From positions 1 to 64,000 of the forward strand of contig JBCCAR010000016.1 in assembly GCA_039814715.1 (NCBI GenBank): 64,000 nt of DNA, read 5' to 3'. Numbering within the stretch: position 1 is the first letter of the stretch; each line of letters opens with the position of its first letter. Under the pieces are notes generated by a model that made no database searches, had not been told where the DNA came from, and saw only the letters and a program-made list of their open reading frames with translations. The position numbers and the translations under genes were made by a program. Below are positions 16,670 to 24,774 of the stretch, one piece after another. Source of the DNA: CAKZYD01 sp039814715. Its GTDB lineage: Bacteria > Pseudomonadota > Alphaproteobacteria > Sphingomonadales > CAKZYD01.

Positions 16670-17506
16670 CTAAAGTTTTGCGACCAAGGCAGAGTAATAT
16701 TGGTTTCGCGGATCATCCAGTTTTTGTATGTTTAGCGTGCTCAACAGCAAATTCATAAACGCTTCGTACACAACCCTTCGAGACAGGTTGATACGCTTTG
16801 TGCGATACAAAAACCAATGAAATACAAGCCTCGAAACGACTTTGCCAAAAAAAGACCGCACGCCACAAAGTGTGTGGTAAGTCGCTGCAGGTAGAATACC
16901 GGTTTGGAACGAGCCAATTGCCTTCGCATTGGAAAGTAGAGTTTTGGTCCGAACAAAGGGCTCCTGATTTCCAGGTGTTGCAATTATGGACATTGGTTTA
17001 AGCCGATCAAATAATTTCTTATCATGCCCGATATACTTAAAATCTAACGCGCAAATGCGTTTGAGTTTGCGCGATAGTCTATCCCGGAAGGCGTGAAATT
17101 CATTCTCGATGACCTTGCGCTTATTCGTTGTAGCGAATAGAGAAAGCGCGGCTGTGAACTGGAAATCCAGGATAACGTCAGATTCCCAACTATAGCCATA
17201 GGTATAGAAAACTCTGGGGTGGTCAATTGCGAGGCCCCGGATGTCATCATAATCACGGTCCATTGCAACTAAAACATGTGATATGTCTTCTCGGATAATT
17301 TTCTCAGCCATAGGTCTAACAACTGATTTGCCACCGAGGCTTTTGCAGCGAACGGATAATCCACTTTCTGAAAGCACACGTTCCCAAAAGACTTCGTCTA
17401 AAGATGAACCTTCCCCGTCTATCTCTTTGCCCTCGCAATAGACCACAAAGTCTACGTCATAAAAGAGATGCTCGTTCTCGATTCCTTGATTCGACCTAGT
17501 GAACAT
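16670..17506 (-). CDS. DUF4435 TOPRIM-like effector, candidate PARIS AriB
   Basis: A 278-residue protein of the DUF4435 type, whose core is TOPRIM-like. VVYCEGKE places the metal-binding Glu at residue 25, and VLVAMDRDYDD supplies Asp83 and Asp85. A GYSWESD motif follows at about 104-110. DUF4435 proteins paired with an SMC-like ATPase are the AriB effector of the PARIS anti-phage system, a nuclease that attacks tRNA when released by an anti-restriction trigger. The ATG at 17506 overlaps the ATPase stop by 11 bases; an upstream TTG at 17554 would add 16 residues. It is AT-richer than its neighbours and converges on metH. Identity is by motif and context. Confidence 0.78.
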   Translation of the reverse strand: MFTRSNQGIENEHLFYDVDFVVYCEGKEIDGEGSSLDEVFWERVLSESGLSVRCKSLGGKSVVRPMAEKIIREDISHVLVAMDRDYDDIRGLAIDHPRVFYTYGYSWESDVILDFQFTAALSLFATTNKRKVIENEFHAFRDRLSRKLKRICALDFKYIGHDKKLFDRLKPMSIIATPGNQEPFVRTKTLLSNAKAIGSFQTGILPAATYHTLCGVRSFFGKVVSRLVFHWFLYRTKRINLSRRVVYEAFMNLLLSTLNIQKLDDPRNQYYSALVAKL

Positions 17507-18782
17507 CCGAAATACACTGCTCGATTCGTATGACTCGGTCTTGAAAAGCGCCAACTATATCTGGCGAGTGAGTAGCGGAGATTACCTGGCAGGATCCATT
17601 GAGGCTGCGGATGTTCTCAAATAGCGAACTTTGCCAGCTTACATGCAGTGACAACTCAGGCTCGTCTGAGATAAAGACCACTGGACGCTCTTCCTGAAGT
17701 AACGCTTCACCTAACAGGATGAACAACTGCTTTTCACCTGAAGAAAACACGTTGATGTCTACTTTTTCGTCTGATGCAAGATGAACCTTTGGATTATTCC
17801 TTGCATCGAAATGAAGTTCTTTTCCAGAAAGGAGTTTGTTGATGATACGCTCGAATTGGATACGAGGTGCAAAGATCGCTTCACGCTTGGACTGAAGATC
17901 TCTCCATTCGTTGATCATCTCGCTCACACGTCTTGCATCTGAAAGCGTGATCGCATCCTCTAATGTTAAAGACCTATTTTCTTCAAAACCTTTTTTGGCT
18001 TCATCAAGCCTAGAAAAGTGAGTGTTCACGCTCTTTTTTGCCTTCGTGTTGCTTACGCCTAAGTCTCTGAGAACCCCCACTACCGTGCTTTTGTCTTCAG
18101 GTTCCGCTATGACTTGGCTAAGTACATCGCTACTGCCCCGGTTTTTATCCAAAAGAGAAAGAAAAACATGCTCTTGGAAGTTCTTGCTCTCGTCTTCAGC
18201 CTGCGAAGTCAAAAGAGAAAAGTACTGAGAAAAGGCTTGTGAGAGATGATTTATTTTCTGATCAACTGAAGACTGATATCCCTCTTCTCGACGATTTCGG
18301 CGTTCAATCTCCGAACTGGACCGATGAATTGAGAGCCAGTTAACTTCGACCAAGTCGGCTAAGATTTTACTTAGCCTTGCACCTTCTTCCATGTATCGGC
18401 GAGATCGCGTGTATCTGTAATCTTTGTATATTCTTTCATCATATGGACCTTCAACACCGTAGGTGCGGCCTTTATCGCTAGATTTTTCTTTAACCGTGTA
18501 TCGCAGTTCGAAACTGCCCATCTTCGTATCAACAACTTTGGCTACTTCGATTACCGGTTTTCGGTTAGCGCCAATGGTTTTTAATCGGATCGTAACCTTC
18601 TCAAATTGGCCCGAGTAAAGAGCTGGAATATCAGCTCTCAATACTGCGGAGATGAGATTGATGATCGTTGTCTTGCCGCTTCCATTTGGCCCGATGAGGA
18701 AGTTCAGATCATCCCGGAGTTCTAAGGATACATTCTTTCGTCCCCAGAAACCCTCGATTTCGACGTGTTCTATGTAATTCAA
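17496..18782 (-). CDS. SMC/ABC-like AAA ATPase, candidate PARIS AriA
   Basis: A 428-residue ATPase with the split layout of SMC/RecF-like proteins. Walker A GPNGSGKTT is at 31-39, a long charged helical region spans about 110-320, the signature NVFSSGEKQL is near 343-352, Walker B VVFISDEPELSLH is near 367-379, and a switch segment SATHSPD is near 401-407. This matches the AAA_15-type AriA of PARIS, which forms a scaffold that holds AriB until a phage anti-restriction protein is sensed. The start is TTG at 18782, overlapping the stop of the small upstream ORF as TTGA. OLD or Gabija-type ATPases are alternatives, but those carry a fused TOPRIM or a UvrD partner. Confidence 0.8.
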   Translation of the reverse strand: MNYIEHVEIEGFWGRKNVSLELRDDLNFLIGPNGSGKTTIINLISAVLRADIPALYSGQFEKVTIRLKTIGANRKPVIEVAKVVDTKMGSFELRYTVKEKSSDKGRTYGVEGPYDERIYKDYRYTRSRRYMEEGARLSKILADLVEVNWLSIHRSSSEIERRNRREEGYQSSVDQKINHLSQAFSQYFSLLTSQAEDESKNFQEHVFLSLLDKNRGSSDVLSQVIAEPEDKSTVVGVLRDLGVSNTKAKKSVNTHFSRLDEAKKGFEENRSLTLEDAITLSDARRVSEMINEWRDLQSKREAIFAPRIQFERIINKLLSGKELHFDARNNPKVHLASDEKVDINVFSSGEKQLFILLGEALLQEERPVVFISDEPELSLHVSWQSSLFENIRSLNGSCQVISATHSPDIVGAFQDRVIRIEQCISDVH

Positions 18783-19000
18783 CTACTTGCTTTCACTTCA
18801 GGACGGCTAAGGATCTGCTCTTCTTTGTTGATCCTAGACCCGTGCCTGGTCGCTGGGCAACTCAAATCCCGGACGTAAAGCAGATTTGAAAACTCGACTG
18901 GCATAATAAAATTTAGCGATGCAAAATCTTGTGCAACCGCACCCAATGTCCCCAAGGTCCCAACCCCAGACGCTTCAACCAGCGTAGCTTTACGGATCAT
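18779..19000 (-). CDS. Small ORF between the antiporter and the PARIS-like pair
   Basis: A possible 73-residue protein starting at ATG 19000, inside the last 11 bases of the Kef-type gene, and ending in a TGA that overlaps the ATPase TTG start. I do not recognise it. It has a Gly/Thr/Leu repeat (VGTLGTLGAVAQDF) and a polar, charged C-terminus. Both its overlaps suggest translational coupling, but they could also be chance: codon use is unremarkable and no domain is visible. It may be an unrecognised accessory gene, a leader for the ATPase, or a remnant of the insertion junction. Confidence 0.35.
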   Translation of the reverse strand: MIRKATLVEASGVGTLGTLGAVAQDFASLNFIMPVEFSNLLYVRDLSCPATRHGSRINKEEQILSRPEVKASS

Positions 19001-20765
19001 CTTTGACACTAATCGCATCTAGCACATTGTCAAAGCGGGTGAAGACGATGTCGCGTTTGGCGAAGATGTCGCCGGATCGCTGGGCCATGAGGCGGTCTTG
19101 ATCGCGGACGCGAAATTCTTGGCCGATGGATTCGACAACGTCCTCCTCGGTGTCCAGCAAGCGCAGGCCTTCAAGGCCAAGGCGGACGGAGGATTCAAAG
19201 GTTTCGCGAATAACAAAGTCTGCGCCAAGCTCAAGGAGTTCTAGGGCGTGAATGCGGTCATAGGCGCGCACTAAGATGCGCAGCTTGGGGAAGCTTGCAC
19301 GCAGCATGGCGACCAATTTCTTGCACACAGCGCGATTGTTGATGGTGATGAAAATGAGCCCCGCGCTTTCAGCGCCTGCTGCGCGCAGGACATCCATGCG
19401 CGTGATATCGCCATAATAGACTTTGTTGCCAAACTTCTCGGCTGTGCGAATGCGCTCGGGGTCCATGTCAATGGCTGTCACTGCGATGCCGCGCGCCATC
19501 ATCAGCTGGGTGACGATTTGCCCGATGCGGCCAAAGCCAGCGACAATCACATCTTTGCTTTCAGCGTGCTCAACGCCTTTCATGTCGTCTGGCACAGCTT
19601 CGGTCCGGGGGCGGGCAATAAAACGCTCAACCGCCATGCCGATCAGCGGCGTCATCGCCATGGAGAGGGTGACGGAGGCCGTGAGGAGGCTGGCCTGCGC
19701 CTGCGACAACAGCATGGCGCCTTGAGCCGCAGTGAACAAAACGAAGGCGAATTCGCCGCCTTGGGGGAGGAGCCCTGCCACGCGCAGCGCCTCATCGCGC
19801 TCTGAGCCGAACACACGTGAAAGAAGATACAAAATCAAAAATTTGACGGATAGGAGCGCGGCGACAATGAGCAGCACTTCAATCATCCGGCCAAAGACCA
19901 ATGGCCAGTTAACAAGCATGCCCACCGACATGAAGAACAAGCTGAGGAGGAGGGCGCGAAAGGGCTCAATATCTGCTTCAATCTGGTGCCGGAATTCAGA
20001 TTCAGCGAGCAGGACGCCGCCTAAAAAGGCGCCTAGGGCCATCGATAACCCCACTGCATCCATCAGCAAAGCGGCGCCAACCACCATGAGCAGCGCAGCA
20101 GCACCGAATACCTCGCGCGAGCCGGTGTTGGCCATCAACCGGAAGATAGGTTTAAGAATGAACCGCCCGCCAATAACGAAAGCCACCATGACGAAGATCA
20201 TCTTGGCGATCTCAAGCCAATCAATCCCGGCCGTGTCGCTTGTGGGCGTTAAAAAGGCGACGAGGCCCAGCAGGGGGACAATGGCTAAATCTTGGAAGAG
20301 AAGGATGGAAAAGGCCCGCCGGCCATAGACCGAGCTGCGCGCGCCGCGTTCATCCAGCAATTGGATGCCAAACGCGGTTGAAGATAGGGCGAGCGCGAAG
20401 CCAACAATCCAAGCGGTTGCCGAGCTGAGGCCAAACATCATGGTGATCCCGGCGATGACGAGGCCGGTGAGGACGACTTGGACCAAGCCGAGGCCAAAGA
20501 TTTCGCTGCGCATGCGCCACAACCGGGCTGGATTAAGCTCCAGGCCAATGACAAATAGCAGCAACACAACGCCGAACTCGGCAACAGCAAGAATACTCTC
20601 GCCATCTGAAATGAGATTGAGCGCATGCGGCCCGATCAATGTGCCAGCGGCTAGATACCCTAAGATTGTTCCAAGACCGAGACGTTTAAAGATAGGCACA
20701 ACGGCAACCGTCGCCGCTAGGAACACGCCAGCCGAGGCAAGTAGGTCTCCACCAGCGGCTGCCAT
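18990..20765 (-). CDS. Kef-type CPA2 cation:proton antiporter with RCK domain
   Basis: A 591-residue inner-membrane protein. Residues about 1-385 form 11-12 membrane helices of the CPA2 family, including GLGTILGYLAAGTLIGPHAL and LLLFQDLAIVPLLG-type segments. Residues about 405-520 are a cytosolic RCK/TrkA-N domain with the nucleotide motif VIVAGFGRIGQIVTQLM. This is the architecture of KefB/KefC, glutathione-gated potassium efflux systems that acidify the cytosol during electrophile stress, and of related YbaL proteins. The ATG at 20765 has GGAGAGG upstream. The following small ORF starts within its 3' end. Confidence 0.9.
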   Translation of the reverse strand: MAAAGGDLLASAGVFLAATVAVVPIFKRLGLGTILGYLAAGTLIGPHALNLISDGESILAVAEFGVVLLLFVIGLELNPARLWRMRSEIFGLGLVQVVLTGLVIAGITMMFGLSSATAWIVGFALALSSTAFGIQLLDERGARSSVYGRRAFSILLFQDLAIVPLLGLVAFLTPTSDTAGIDWLEIAKMIFVMVAFVIGGRFILKPIFRLMANTGSREVFGAAALLMVVGAALLMDAVGLSMALGAFLGGVLLAESEFRHQIEADIEPFRALLLSLFFMSVGMLVNWPLVFGRMIEVLLIVAALLSVKFLILYLLSRVFGSERDEALRVAGLLPQGGEFAFVLFTAAQGAMLLSQAQASLLTASVTLSMAMTPLIGMAVERFIARPRTEAVPDDMKGVEHAESKDVIVAGFGRIGQIVTQLMMARGIAVTAIDMDPERIRTAEKFGNKVYYGDITRMDVLRAAGAESAGLIFITINNRAVCKKLVAMLRASFPKLRILVRAYDRIHALELLELGADFVIRETFESSVRLGLEGLRLLDTEEDVVESIGQEFRVRDQDRLMAQRSGDIFAKRDIVFTRFDNVLDAISVKDDP

Positions 20766-20826
20766 CAATTCCTCTCCTGTCGCGTGCGGCGCGTCGTAGC
20801 GCCGATGTCGGTATTTTTATAGCGGG

Positions 20827-21198
20827 CTAACCAGCAACTGGGCCAGTATAAATGCAGCCTTCTTGGCAAGACCCACGCAAGACCTTCACCTGGCTCAAAA
20901 GTGGCAAGCGCGGATGAGTCTTCTGCCAAATCCACATACAAATGTGTTCAAGTGTTGGCACGGTTAGGCCGTCAATTTCGTTTAGGTACTGATGATCGAG
21001 GGCGCCGCGAATGTCGGCGATGACCACATCTATTTCTGCAAAATCGCACACCCAGCCAGTTTGCGCGTCTGGTTCGCCAGAAAACTGCAGTTCCACATCA
21101 AAGCTGTGCCCGTGCAGGCGGCTGTACTTGTGGCTATCGGGCACATTAGCGGCCAGTTGGTGCGCAGCGTCAAACTGAAACTGTTTTATCAGAAGCAT
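20827..21198 (-). CDS. QueD/PTPS-family protein with altered catalytic residues
   Basis: A 123-residue T-fold protein that aligns along its length with E. coli QueD (6-carboxytetrahydropterin synthase of queuosine synthesis). Zinc ligands are present: His13 in FDAAHQL and His29 and His31 in RLHGHSF. The LDHQYLN segment is also kept. The catalytic cysteine (Cys27 of HKCGRLHGH) is Tyr25 here (HKYSRLHGH), and the Glu of VKETCTAG aligns with Gly in LRGSCQEG. It may not do the standard QueD reaction. It sits between the IscU-like gene and the antiporter on the same strand; no other que gene is in the window. Confidence 0.8.
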   Translation of the reverse strand: MLLIKQFQFDAAHQLAANVPDSHKYSRLHGHSFDVELQFSGEPDAQTGWVCDFAEIDVVIADIRGALDHQYLNEIDGLTVPTLEHICMWIWQKTHPRLPLLSQVKVLRGSCQEGCIYTGPVAG

Positions 21199-21273
21199 GA
21201 TGTTTTTACCAGATGCGGGCCAACGTGGCGTGCCGCGCGGACATGCCTTTCTAAGTCGGGTATTTCAAGTCCT

Positions 21274-21714
21274 TTATGCTGCAGGCGCTGCGGCTGCAGC
21301 CTTTTGCGCTATGTCTGTCATCGCCTGGAAGGGCAGGAGAATGGATGCATGCCGGCTCTTATACGTTTTGGCTGGCGCAAACACATGTGCGGCGCGGAAG
21401 GCGCGCGGCGGGTCTTGAACGTCGCCTTTTAAAAAAGCGGCCATATGCTCTGCTATGCTTGGAAAATCCTCGAGCGGCAGGCCGATCGCTTGCGCGCCCA
21501 TAATCGAGGCTGCTGCTTGGCCCAGCGCGCATGCCCTGACGGCTTGGCCGTAGTCGCTGACGATCCCGTCTGTGATCTTGATATCCACATCCACGCGGCT
21601 GCCGCAGATGGGGCTGACTTTACGCGCGTGATAGTCCGGCGCATCAAGCCGGTCCAGGCGCGGCACGTCCGCTGCTAGGCGCAGAATGTCAGTCGTGTAT
21701 AAGGCGTCAGTCAT
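21274..21714 (-). CDS. IscU/NifU-like iron-sulfur scaffold homologue
   Basis: A 146-residue protein of the NifU N-terminal/IscU fold. Two of the three cluster-ligand cysteines of IscU are recognisable: Cys37 in SPICGSRVDVD and Cys62 in RACALGQAAAS. The third lies in HCS in IscU and is Ala123 here (SRHASILLPF). Such degenerate scaffolds are common in alphaproteobacteria alongside a separate SUF system, and their role is unsettled. ATG 21714 is preferred to a TTG at 21723. It lies upstream of the QueD-like gene with a 75-base gap. Confidence 0.8.
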   Translation of the reverse strand: MTDALYTTDILRLAADVPRLDRLDAPDYHARKVSPICGSRVDVDIKITDGIVSDYGQAVRACALGQAAASIMGAQAIGLPLEDFPSIAEHMAAFLKGDVQDPPRAFRAAHVFAPAKTYKSRHASILLPFQAMTDIAQKAAAAAPAA

Positions 21715-21770
21715 ACCGGTCAAATGGGGACTTAAGAGGCGTTTGTCACCCCTTTATACGGGGCTATGCT

Positions 21771-22670
21771 TCAAAGCGCGCCGCCGGCTTCTGTCAACCC
21801 TGCAGCAACGGGGTCTCCAACGCGGCGCGTTAGGGCATTCTTTAGCTTCGTGAGGGCCTGCGCTTCAATCTGGCGCACACGTTCCTTGGAAATACCAAGT
21901 CGTTCGCCAAGCGCAGATAGCGTCACGCTTTCGTCCGTGAGCTGGCGTTCGGAAATGATGATGACCTCGCGCTCAGTCAAAGCGCCCATCGCTTCTTTGA
22001 TAAGACTGGAACGCACTTCTGAATCGCGCTGGTAGCTAACAACTTCTTCTGGCAAGGGCGCTTCGCATGGCAGAAAATCTTGCCACTGGGTGTCGCCTTC
22101 TTCGCCGACCATCATGTTAAGCGAGCGATCTGATGAGGACAGGCGCGCTTCCATTACTTCCACATCGCGCAAGCGAACACCGAGATGGTCGGCGACATCC
22201 TGGCGTGAGCCTAAGCTCATGGGCTTGTCGTATTCGCCAGCGATTTTAGCGCGCACGCGGCGCAGATTAAAAAACAGGGTCTTATGAGCAGCTGTGGTGC
22301 CGGTGCGGACGATGGACCAATTGCGCAAAATATAGTCCTGCATGGCCGAGCGGATCCACCAAGTCGCATAAGTCGAAAAACGAATTTCGCGTTCGGGCTC
22401 AAAGCGGGCAGCGGCTTCCATTAACCCAACCGTACCTTCTTGAATGAGGTCTGACATCGGGAGGCCGTAATTGCGAAACCGGCCTGCTACGGAAATCACG
22501 AGGCGCAGATAGGAGTGGGTCAGCTCTGCAAGGGCGTCCGCATCTTGGTCATCGCGCCAGCGGCGGGCTAGGGATAGCTCATGCTCTTTCTCTAGCATGG
22601 GCGCTTTCATGGCAAAGCGCATCAACGAACGGCTGGAATCTTGTCCCGACAGTGTTTTGACCTGTGCCAT
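21771..22670 (-). CDS. rpoH: RNA polymerase sigma-32 factor
   Basis: A 299-residue group 3 sigma factor for heat-shock transcription. Region 2 shows NYGLPMSDLIQEGTVGLM and FSTYATWWIRSAMQDYI, the -10 recognition core. The RpoH box HKTLFFNLRR is at residues 129-138 and separates it from housekeeping sigma factors. Region 4 has LGERLGISKERVRQIEAQAL for -35 recognition. The length is typical of alphaproteobacterial RpoH (about 290-300). The gene appears monocistronic, with a long upstream region. Many alphaproteobacteria have two RpoH paralogues, so this may be one of two. Confidence 0.96.
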   Translation of the reverse strand: MAQVKTLSGQDSSRSLMRFAMKAPMLEKEHELSLARRWRDDQDADALAELTHSYLRLVISVAGRFRNYGLPMSDLIQEGTVGLMEAAARFEPEREIRFSTYATWWIRSAMQDYILRNWSIVRTGTTAAHKTLFFNLRRVRAKIAGEYDKPMSLGSRQDVADHLGVRLRDVEVMEARLSSSDRSLNMMVGEEGDTQWQDFLPCEAPLPEEVVSYQRDSEVRSSLIKEAMGALTEREVIIISERQLTDESVTLSALGERLGISKERVRQIEAQALTKLKNALTRRVGDPVAAGLTEAGGAL

Positions 22671-22914
22671 AGAAATCCCCTCAACCGTTAAAATGCGTTC
22701 AAGCTAGGTATTCGGAGCGAACCAAAAAGGCGGCGGCGCCAAAGCGCTCAACACTGTTCTGTCACACTCAAATCCCGGAAGCTGAGACCCTCAGCTAACG
22801 ATCTTCTTACGCCTTACGGCCTAGGACGGATCATAAAAAAAGCAATAAAAGCAGAGCCTTGCAGGATTTCATTGTGAGCAGTTTAGCACATAAAGACTAG
22901 TCCACTGAAAGGAC
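22671..22914. other. Upstream region of rpoH
   Basis: About 240 bases lie between the rpoH start and the carD terminator. It must contain the rpoH promoter, read on the minus strand. A CTTGAA motif is present on that strand just upstream of the gene, but no matching -10 element of sigma-32 type was found at the right spacing. No ORF, tRNA or conserved RNA structure is evident. Confidence 0.4.
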
Positions 22915-22954
22915 AAAAAAATAACCCACTAGCACAAAGAGCCTAGTGGGTTAT
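22915..22954 (-). terminator. Rho-independent terminator of carD
   Basis: Read on the minus strand, ATAACCCACTAG and CTAGTGGGTTAT form a perfect 12-base-pair stem around a 10-base loop, followed by a run of T residues (plus-strand A run 22915-22920). It begins 22 bases after the carD stop codon. This is the strongest terminator in the window. Confidence 0.92.
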
Positions 22955-22976
22955 TTAGAATTATCTTAACTCAAAG

Positions 22977-23477
22977 TTAAGCGGCGAGGACCTCTGTGAG
23001 TCGGTCCATCGCGGATTGTTCATCAATCTCTTCAACCGCTGCAAGCTCGCGCGCAAGGCGGTCTAAAGCAGCTTCGTAAATCTGGCGTTCTGAGTAGCTT
23101 TGCTCAGGTTGATCTTCTTTGCGGTGAAGATCGCGCACCACTTCAGCGATGGAAACGATATCACCAGAGTTGATCTTCGCTTCATATTCTTGCGCGCGCC
23201 GGCTCCACATTGTGCGTTTCACGCGGGCACGACCTTTAAGCGTTGTGAAGGCTTTTTCCACGCGCGTTGCGCTCGACAGTTTGCGCATGCCGGAGCTTTG
23301 CGCCTTATTGACGGGGACCCGCAGCGTCATACGCTCTTTTTCAAAGCGGATGACATAGAGTTCTAGGTCAAAGCCTGAAATATCTTGGCGTTCGATTTCG
23401 GTAATTTGGCCGACCCCATGCTTTGGGTAGACGACATAATCGTTTACGCTAAAGTCTAATTCCGCCTTTTTCGCCAT
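22977..23477 (-). CDS. carD: CarD family transcriptional regulator
   Basis: A 166-residue RNA polymerase-binding regulator. The N-terminal Tudor-like RNAP-interacting domain shows VNDYVVYPKHGVGQITEIE, and the helical C-terminal DNA-binding part has MWSRRAQEYEAKINSGD and IYEAALDRLARELAAVEEID. CarD proteins bind the polymerase beta subunit and stabilise open complexes at ribosomal and other promoters. The ATG at 23477 is chosen because MAKK is the usual alphaproteobacterial start; a longer frame upstream has no homologous features. It ends in a clear hairpin terminator. Confidence 0.95.
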   Translation of the reverse strand: MAKKAELDFSVNDYVVYPKHGVGQITEIERQDISGFDLELYVIRFEKERMTLRVPVNKAQSSGMRKLSSATRVEKAFTTLKGRARVKRTMWSRRAQEYEAKINSGDIVSIAEVVRDLHRKEDQPEQSYSERQIYEAALDRLARELAAVEEIDEQSAMDRLTEVLAA

Positions 23478-23815
23478 GTGCTTATCTCTCACATTGTTAT
23501 CGTTCAGACGGTGAAAAAGACAGCGCGGGAGCTCGCTCGCTCCTACGATAGCCATACATAAATGTCTGCCAAAATGCCCGCTCCTGACAAGAGCGGCTGA
23601 GCCCAAATGCGCACGCAGTTCAGTTATATGTGTTTCACCGTTGTGTCATATACATAACAGAATTTGCGAAAAAAGCCAGCTTGTTTGCCGCAAGCCGCTC
23701 TATTGCCTAGAAAATTCAGGTTTTGCGCACTGCAGCAGAGCGGTGTGCTCATTGAACAGTGTTTGACACGATTTATACCAGCCGCATCACCAATTCAGGC
23801 GAATCACCTGATATG
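23478..23815. other. Upstream region of carD, downstream of fdxA
   Basis: 338 bases with no convincing gene. It should carry the carD promoter (minus strand) and the end of the fdxA transcript. A short imperfect hairpin (TCAGG, 7-base loop, CCTGA) lies just after the fdxA stop near 23797-23813, without a T run, and is at best a weak terminator. The remainder is AT-rich around 23640-23720. Confidence 0.4.
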
Positions 23816-24154
23816 TTAATCGCCTTTGCCAGGTGCTTCTGAGAAGAATTTTTTGAACTTATCGGCAACGCCATCAAATTCTTCCGCATCCTTTGGCGGC
23901 GTCCCTTTGAGCGTGATGTTGGGCCAAACCTCAGAATATTTGGTGTTCATCTCAAGCCATTGGCCAGCGGTTTCTTCCGTGTCAGGCAAGATCGCTTCGG
24001 CAGGGCATTCCGGTTCGCAGACACCGCAGTCAATGCACTCGCTGGGGCTAATCACCAGCATATTGTCGCCTTCATAAAAGCAATCAACCGGGCAGACTTC
24101 TACGCAGTCCATATATTTGCATTTGATGCAGGCTTCGGTCACCACATAGGTCAC
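23816..24154 (-). CDS. fdxA: 7Fe ferredoxin FdxA
   Basis: A 112-residue soluble electron carrier with one 3Fe-4S and one 4Fe-4S cluster. The cysteine pattern is CIKCKYMDCVEVCPVDCF near the N-terminus and CIDCGVCEPECP in the middle, followed by the roughly 50-residue helical tail typical of Azotobacter-type FdxA. The start is GTG at 24154, matching the family's MTYVV beginning, with AAAGGA upstream. It is adjacent to carD, a pairing often seen in alphaproteobacteria. Confidence 0.96.
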   Translation of the reverse strand: MTYVVTEACIKCKYMDCVEVCPVDCFYEGDNMLVISPSECIDCGVCEPECPAEAILPDTEETAGQWLEMNTKYSEVWPNITLKGTPPKDAEEFDGVADKFKKFFSEAPGKGD

Positions 24155-24259
24155 GGGGGCTGTCCTTTCTTTCTGGCCTCCGCCGCTGCAGTTTCATCTC
24201 TGCGCGGAAGTTCAGCGGTCTTATGCCGCGTGACTTCAAAAGGCTCAAGCGGTTTTCTC

Positions 24260-24721
24260 TTATGTGTCGTTCAGCCCAAGTGTGGCCATGGCGCGCTTGC
24301 GCGCTTTGCCGCTGTCGCGGTCGTCCACATAGAGGAGGCCGCTGAGACGGCGCATCAGGTTAGCTTCAAAATCTTCTAGCACGCCGTCCGCGTACGCCAC
24401 TTCCCACAGCATCTCCATCAGCTCAATGCGCTCTGCTGGCTCGAAGCGGTTTTTAGCGTCGCGGGTGAAATTACTCATTTCGATTGCTTCGCTTTGGCGG
24501 CGCTGCGCTTGGCTGCAAATCGCTGTCACATCGCCTTCGTTTAGGTCAAAGCGCGTGATGAGCAAATGGGAGATTCGCTCCAGCTCACTGGGGGCTAGTG
24601 TACCGTCGCTGGCCGCGGCTTCAAAAAACAAGGTCGCTGCTGCCAGCGCTTTAGCATGGGCTTCATCAGCAGGGACATCTTGCGCGGTATCGTCAAACAC
24701 AGATTTTAAGAACTTAAGCAT
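24260..24721 (-). CDS. TerB family protein
   Basis: A 153-residue all-helical protein of the TerB (tellurite resistance B-like/DjlA N-terminal) family. Two repeats of an acidic metal-binding motif are typical: AAASDGTLAPSELERI and VAYADGVLEDFEANLM. The function is unsettled; TerB-like domains bind divalent metal and appear in stress and membrane contexts. There is no signal peptide. It lies downstream of the S4-domain gene on the same strand, with a 53-base gap, in a likely operon with the helicase. Other ter genes are absent, so tellurite resistance should not be assumed. Confidence 0.87.
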   Translation of the reverse strand: MLKFLKSVFDDTAQDVPADEAHAKALAAATLFFEAAASDGTLAPSELERISHLLITRFDLNEGDVTAICSQAQRRQSEAIEMSNFTRDAKNRFEPAERIELMEMLWEVAYADGVLEDFEANLMRRLSGLLYVDDRDSGKARKRAMATLGLNDT

Positions 24722-24774
24722 GGCGCTGATGTGGGGCGTGGCTGGCGAACGTCAATTGCATCGTCATCTTTTTT

